From JAUWQU01 sp964605095 (lineage in GTDB: Bacteria; Planctomycetota; Phycisphaerae; SM23-33): a stretch of 17,360 nucleotides of DNA. The DNA is taken from positions 1-17,360 of the forward strand of contig CAZSBS010000083.1 of assembly GCA_964605095.1 (NCBI GenBank), written 5' to 3'. Made by a program: the position numbers and the translations under genes. This document shows, one piece after another, positions 14,332 through 17,360 of the stretch. The notes under the pieces are model-generated. The model saw only the letters and a list, made by a program, of their open reading frames with translations. It searched no databases and was not told where the DNA came from. Every line of letters starts with the position of its first letter. Within the stretch, counting starts at the first letter, position 1.

Positions 14332-15075
14332 TCAGAATTTAACGTCGGAGATCTCGACCTGGAATATCGGAATCTCGCCAAGCAGCACGTTGCTGCCGAT
14401 GCGGTTTACCCGGATGAGGCTGGGGAACGTCGCGCCGTTTTCGAGAGAGCGGTACTCGTAGCTGGTCACCGTTCCGCTGCTGCCGGGCGAGTCGGCCCCG
14501 GCGGTGACGTAATTGAGAATTCCCGTCGCCGCCCCGAAGTAATACGCGATGGCCATTCTGTTGTCGCCCGTGACGCCGACGCGAACAGCCGGCATGCCGC
14601 CGACCTGGGCTTTCTGCTGGGAGCGGGCGACCTCGGGGCCTTTCTTCAGGTTGTATGGCCCGCGGAGGCGGTGCAGCAGGATGGGCAACACCATGCCCAT
14701 GCGGCGACTGACCAGGGTGGCATCGACGCGCGGATCGGCGTCGGCGGAAGCCAGGCCGCCTTGCCCGGCCCTGGCTGTCCAGGTCCCCAGGGGCGTGGCG
14801 CCCTTGGTGGTAATGGTGTTGGCGCCAAGGTCCACGGCCATCTTCTGGCGGTCAGTGTACTTCTGGCCGTCCTTGTCGTAGGTCGTTACGATCGCGGTGA
14901 ACGAGACGCTGCCCAGCGAGCCGCCGAAGACCTTGCTCCAGCCGAGATTCGCTATCGAGGCCGAAACAATCTCCGAGGCCGGGCCAAGTTTCGACCCCGC
15001 CATCTGGGAGTTATCGCAGCCCGCCAGCAACGCCATCCCCAACAGGCACATAAAGCCAACTCGGACAGTTCGCAT
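14332..15075 (-). CDS. Putative lipoprotein of unknown function
   Basis: A 247-residue protein with a classic lipoprotein signal: MRTVRVGFMCLLGMALLAGC, basic start, hydrophobic core and LAGC lipobox with the lipidated cysteine at residue 20. Start ATG 15075 is fixed by AAGGAG six bases upstream; the frame is open a further 27 codons, but those lack a ribosome site. The mature part is rich in beta-prone segments (FTAIVTTYDKDGQK, MAIAYYFGAATGILNYV, TVTSYEYRSLENGATFPSLI, IPIFQVEISDVKF). The general pattern recalls LolA-like or DUF lipoproteins in which a small molecule or lipid is held by a curved sheet, but I do not recognise the family and assign no function. It is probably membrane-anchored in the periplasm. 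It is the first gene of a possible pair with the UVR-motif gene. Confidence 0.8.
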   Translation of the reverse strand: MRTVRVGFMCLLGMALLAGCDNSQMAGSKLGPASEIVSASIANLGWSKVFGGSLGSVSFTAIVTTYDKDGQKYTDRQKMAVDLGANTITTKGATPLGTWTARAGQGGLASADADPRVDATLVSRRMGMVLPILLHRLRGPYNLKKGPEVARSQQKAQVGGMPAVRVGVTGDNRMAIAYYFGAATGILNYVTAGADSPGSSGTVTSYEYRSLENGATFPSLIRVNRIGSNVLLGEIPIFQVEISDVKF

Positions 15076-15377
15076 TCGTAGCTCCTTTTCGCCAGCTCGA
15101 CACGCACCCGGCGACTGCCAGACGTCGCCAAGCCGCCGGAGGTGGCATTCTCGCACCGTCGCGCGCCGTTTGCAAGCATCAACGCTTTAACGTGTGCCGC
15201 CACATCCGTCCACGTTGCCGGTTCGCCCCTTCCGCGGGTGGGGCAAAAGCGGGCTGGACCATTCTTCCGGCAAACACGAAATGCTAAATTGGGTATTCAT
15301 GGGAAAGTTTTCAAGATGTTTTACCATTGACCTGCTATTTTTGCTGTTGTACCCCTATGACCTGAGAGCTAAGACCT
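15076..15377. other. Divergent intergenic region before hisC
   Basis: About 300 bases between the lipoprotein gene and hisC. The hisC-proximal third is AT-richer. TTGACC at 15327-15332 could be a -35 for hisC, but the hexamer 17 bases on (TACCCC) is a poor -10. The last 26 bases belong to a heptamer repeat. I see no gene in it. Confidence 0.45.
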
Positions 15378-15386
15378 ATGACCTTC
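15352..15386 (+). repeat. Degenerate heptamer tandem repeat, locus 7, spanning the hisC start
   Basis: Five units: CCCCTAT, GACCTGA, GAGCTAA, GACCTAT, GACCTTC. The ten bases CCTATGACCT occur twice, exactly 21 bases apart (15354 and 15375). The second copy contains the hisC ATG and the first bases of codons 2 and 3. Confidence 0.75.
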
Positions 15387-16439
15387 TTCCGCCCCAACAT
15401 CACGGCAATGACCCCTTACGTCCCCGGCGAACAGCCGGGCGTCGGCGAGCGGGTCATTAAGATCAATACCAATGAGAACCCTTATCCGCCGTCGCCGGCG
15501 GCGATGAAAGTCTTGCGAGAGTTTGACGGCGAGCGGCTGCGGCGGTATCCCCAGCCTACGGCGCGGGCGTTTGCTGAGGCGGCCGGGGCCGTGCTGGGCT
15601 ACGATGCCGACTGGATACTACCCGGCAACGGCAGCGACGACCTGCTGACGATGATCTTCCGCGCCTGCACCGAGCCTGGCCGGGCCGCGGCGTACCCCAT
15701 GCCGACCTACACGCTGTATCGCACGCTGGCGAGGATACAGAACGCCGAGGTCGTCGAGGTGCCGTTTGACGACGATTACCGTCTTCCGACCGACGGCTTG
15801 GCGGCGGCGGGCGCGGCGGTCACGCTGGTTGCCAATCCCAACGCGCCGTCGGGCACGGCCTTTACGGCGGCCGAGCTTGAGGCCTTGGCGGGGCGGGTCA
15901 AGGGTTTGATGGTCATCGACGAGGCCTACGTGGACTTTGCCGACTCCAGCGCCATCGAGCTTCCGCGGCGATGCCCGAACGTGATCGTGCTTCGGAGCCT
16001 GTCGAAGGGTTACTCGATGGCTGGGCTTCGGCTGGGCTTCGGCGTTGCCAGGCCGGAGATCCTCACGGGGCTGATGAAGGTCAAGGACAGCTACAACGTG
16101 GACGCCCTGGCGTGCGACGTAGGCGCCGCGGCGATCGCCGACCAGCCATACAAAAACGAGTGCGCCGCGAAGGTGCGGGCGTCGCGGGAGGCCCTGGCGG
16201 GGCAGTTGGAGGCCATGGGATTCCGCGTCTGGCCGAGCCAGGCGAACTTCCTGCTGGTCCGTCCCCCGCGGTTGCAGGCACGGGAGATTTACGAAGGCCT
16301 CAAGAAACGGGGCATTTTGATTCGATACTTCCAACAGCCGAAGCTTGACGACAAGCTGCGAATAAGCATCGGCACGGCCGAGGATAACGCCCTGCTCGTG
16401 CGGGCGATCGGCGAGATTCTTGCCAAAGGCGAACTATGA
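15378..16439 (+). CDS. hisC: Histidinol-phosphate aminotransferase
   Basis: HisC is the PLP-dependent aminotransferase that converts imidazole-acetol phosphate and glutamate to histidinol phosphate. The 353-residue length is normal. Visible motifs are NTNENPYPPSP (30-40), RYPQPTARAFAEA (56-68), PGNGSDDLL (82-90), NPNAPSGT (153-160), MVIDEAYVDF (178-187), and SLSKGYSMAGLRLGFG (207-222) with the PLP-binding lysine K210. LRISIG (327-332) supplies the conserved arginine. ATG at 15378 gives the family N-terminus but lies inside a heptamer repeat, and no ribosome site of normal strength precedes it. An identical in-register upstream copy of CCTATGACCT offers another ATG at 15357; it is in frame but runs into a TAA three codons before 15378 is reached. 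The last four bases overlap hisB, indicating translational coupling. Confidence 0.96.
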   Translation: MTFFRPNITAMTPYVPGEQPGVGERVIKINTNENPYPPSPAAMKVLREFDGERLRRYPQPTARAFAEAAGAVLGYDADWILPGNGSDDLLTMIFRACTEPGRAAAYPMPTYTLYRTLARIQNAEVVEVPFDDDYRLPTDGLAAAGAAVTLVANPNAPSGTAFTAAELEALAGRVKGLMVIDEAYVDFADSSAIELPRRCPNVIVLRSLSKGYSMAGLRLGFGVARPEILTGLMKVKDSYNVDALACDVGAAAIADQPYKNECAAKVRASREALAGQLEAMGFRVWPSQANFLLVRPPRLQAREIYEGLKKRGILIRYFQQPKLDDKLRISIGTAEDNALLVRAIGEILAKGEL

Positions 16440-17029
16440 GCAAGCGAACCGCGACGATCCGGCGGGACACGAAGGAAACGAAGGTCCAGGTGACTCTCGA
16501 CTTGGACGGTGCCGGAGCAGTCGAGGTGCGGACGGGCATAGGCTTCCTCGACCACATGCTGGACCACTTCGGCAAGCATGGCATGTTGGACCTGACGATC
16601 CAGGCCGAGGGCGACCTGCACGTTGACGACCATCACACGGCCGAGGATGTGGGTATCTGCCTTGGCCAGGCCATTGCAAAGGCCCTTGGCGACAGGGCGG
16701 GCATCCGGCGTTTCGGCAACGCCAGCGTGCCGATGGACGAGGCGCTGGCGGGCGTGTCGATGGACCTTTCGGGCCGGGCGGTGCTGGTGTTCAACGTCCG
16801 CTTCGCCGGCGACAAGATCGGCACGTTCGACACGCAGCTCATCGAGGAGTTCTGCCGCGCCCTGGCAGCCCATGCGGGCATGAACCTTCACGTGAACGTC
16901 CCGTACGGCGCCAACGATCATCACGTGGCCGAGGCTCTGTTCAAGGCTCTCGCCCAGGCGTTCCGCGCCGCCAAGGAGATCGACCCGGCCCGCCACGGCG
17001 AGGTGCCCAGCACAAAGGGAAGCCTCTGA
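16436..17029 (+). CDS. hisB: Imidazoleglycerol-phosphate dehydratase
   Basis: A 197-residue monofunctional IGP dehydratase, the Mn-dependent enzyme that turns imidazole-glycerol phosphate into imidazole-acetol phosphate, the substrate of the HisC encoded just upstream. It has no histidinol-phosphatase fusion. All family motifs are present: GIGFLDHMLDHFGKHG (34-49), the metal ligands of DDHHTAED (64-71), GTFDTQLIEEF (129-139), VPYGANDHHVAEALFKA (155-171) and the C-terminal STKG. The start overlaps the hisC stop as ATGA, with AAAGG six bases upstream. No further his genes follow within the window; a MITE-like element and a palindrome come next. Confidence 0.98.
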   Translation: MSKRTATIRRDTKETKVQVTLDLDGAGAVEVRTGIGFLDHMLDHFGKHGMLDLTIQAEGDLHVDDHHTAEDVGICLGQAIAKALGDRAGIRRFGNASVPMDEALAGVSMDLSGRAVLVFNVRFAGDKIGTFDTQLIEEFCRALAAHAGMNLHVNVPYGANDHHVAEALFKALAQAFRAAKEIDPARHGEVPSTKGSL

Positions 17030-17107
17030 GGCGGGGGGTGAATGAATTGGAGATTGCCGGGAGTCCCAACTGATCTGGCAAGCAGGTTCGAAACCTGACC
17101 TGGCAGT

Positions 17108-17268
17108 TAGAGCAGCTTAACTTTTTCTGTAGCGTTCGGCCTGCCTGTGGCGTCGCCATGCTGCGTCAGCCTGCATCGGCGATGCTAAGGCATCGCCTGC
17201 TTCGGCTTCCTTGCCTGGCTCGTCCTCGGCGACGGCCGACCTGCTACACAAAAACTTAAACTGCTCTA
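17108..17268. mobile_element. MITE-like element, 161 bp, 26-bp terminal inverted repeats
   Basis: The left end 17108-17133 (TAGAGCAG... to TGTAGC) and right end 17243-17268 are reverse complements at 23 of 26 positions. Weaker similarity continues inward (TCGGCC in both). Both ends carry TA, as for Tc1/mariner- or IS630-type TA insertion. A perfect 8-bp hairpin GGCGATGC / GCATCGCC (17178-17197) sits exactly at the centre. There is no transposase gene, so mobility would need a partner in trans. Confidence 0.75.
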
Positions 17269-17360
17269 GCCCCGAAGGGGTGTCAGTGTTTAGCCGGGGG
17301 CGCAAGCCCCCGGCTCCCGGCGCGCCTGGACTGTCGGTCCTCCGGGCCTGCCGATTCCGT
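17269..17360 (+). repeat. Composite palindrome, further copy (may continue past window)
   Basis: GCCCC-GAA-GGGGT (17269-17281) is followed by GTTTAG and the perfect stem CCGGGGGC / GCCCCCGG (17294-17313, loop GCAA), and then a GC-rich tail. This is the same modular order as in the element at 10410-10621. It abuts the MITE-like element directly. Confidence 0.8.

Larger units (their letters stand above)
17030..17360. other. Region after hisB: non-coding, repeat-filled
   Basis: No coding frame with convincing character is seen. The first 78 bases include a T-arm-like palindrome (17082-17098) judged not to be a tRNA. The rest is the MITE-like element and a copy of the CCGGGGGC palindrome, which reaches the window edge. 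Confidence 0.6.

Noticed and set aside
14254..15081. Plus-strand 275-codon open frame
   Set aside because: Covers the lipoprotein gene, which has a ribosome site, signal peptide and lipobox on the other strand.
15327..15350. Sigma-70 promoter for hisC
   Set aside because: TTGACC is a good -35, but no acceptable -10 lies 16-18 bases downstream, so it is only mentioned in the intergenic entry.
1137..15386. CRISPR array
   Set aside because: The repeats are 7 or 9 bases long with no spacers, unlike CRISPR repeats of 23-47 bases with unique spacers.
17082..17098. tRNA T-arm-like sequence GCAGGTTCGAAACCTGA
   Set aside because: A T-arm-like stem-loop is present, but I found no matching acceptor stem, D-arm or anticodon arm upstream and no CCA end. 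It is best treated as a chance palindrome or a tRNA scrap.

Overview
The window is GC-rich chromosomal DNA, most likely from a member of the Planctomycetota (Phycisphaerae-like). The best taxonomic clue is the very large secreted protein at 1333-5190. It combines a discoidin domain, a hydrazine-synthase-alpha-like propeller, two CxxCH haem sites and an FGE/sulfatase-modifying-factor domain, an architecture I associate with planctomycetes. A short ThiC, a UVR-motif protein and abundant palindromic intergenic repeats fit this. The phylum call is inference from gene content, not from a marker-gene tree.

Layout: 3' part of carB (+, 1-1131); the giant multidomain haem protein (-, 1333-5190); a small alpha-helical protein of unknown function (-, 5414-5638); queA (+, 6000-7217); a YhaM-type OB/HD exoribonuclease (-, 7469-8536); proS (+, 8660-10390); an LpxL/HtrB-like acyltransferase (+, 10707-11642); thiC (-, 11722-13050) with its own TPP riboswitch, terminator and promoter (13346-13351 back to 13161); a UVR-motif protein (-, 13514-14272); a lipoprotein of unknown function (-, 14332-15075); hisC and hisB (+, 15378-17029), overlapping by four bases. 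Most genes are single units of housekeeping metabolism (pyrimidine/arginine precursor, queuosine, tRNA charging, lipid A, thiamine, histidine). hisC-hisB is the only clear operon pair.

The unusual content is the repeat landscape between, and sometimes inside, these genes. (1) At seven loci I see short degenerate tandem repeats with a period of seven bases. Two of them run into the start codons of proS and hisC, and others lie next to the carB and UVR-protein stops. (2) A related period-9 array contains the thiC stop codon. (3) A large inverted repeat lies between the convergent genes queA and yhaM, and each arm carries the stop codon of one of them. (4) A 57-bp REP-like palindrome is inserted in frame in queA. 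(5) A 212-bp composite palindrome lies between proS and the acyltransferase gene, with a related copy at the window end. (6) A 161-bp MITE-like element with 26-bp terminal inverted repeats and TA ends lies after hisB. (7) The TPP riboswitch appears to have an enlarged P5 arm.

I saw no rRNA, convincing tRNA, CRISPR array, prophage or transposase gene. There is no obvious new multi-gene system. The candidate novelty is the set of gene-boundary repeats and the in-frame insertion in queA.
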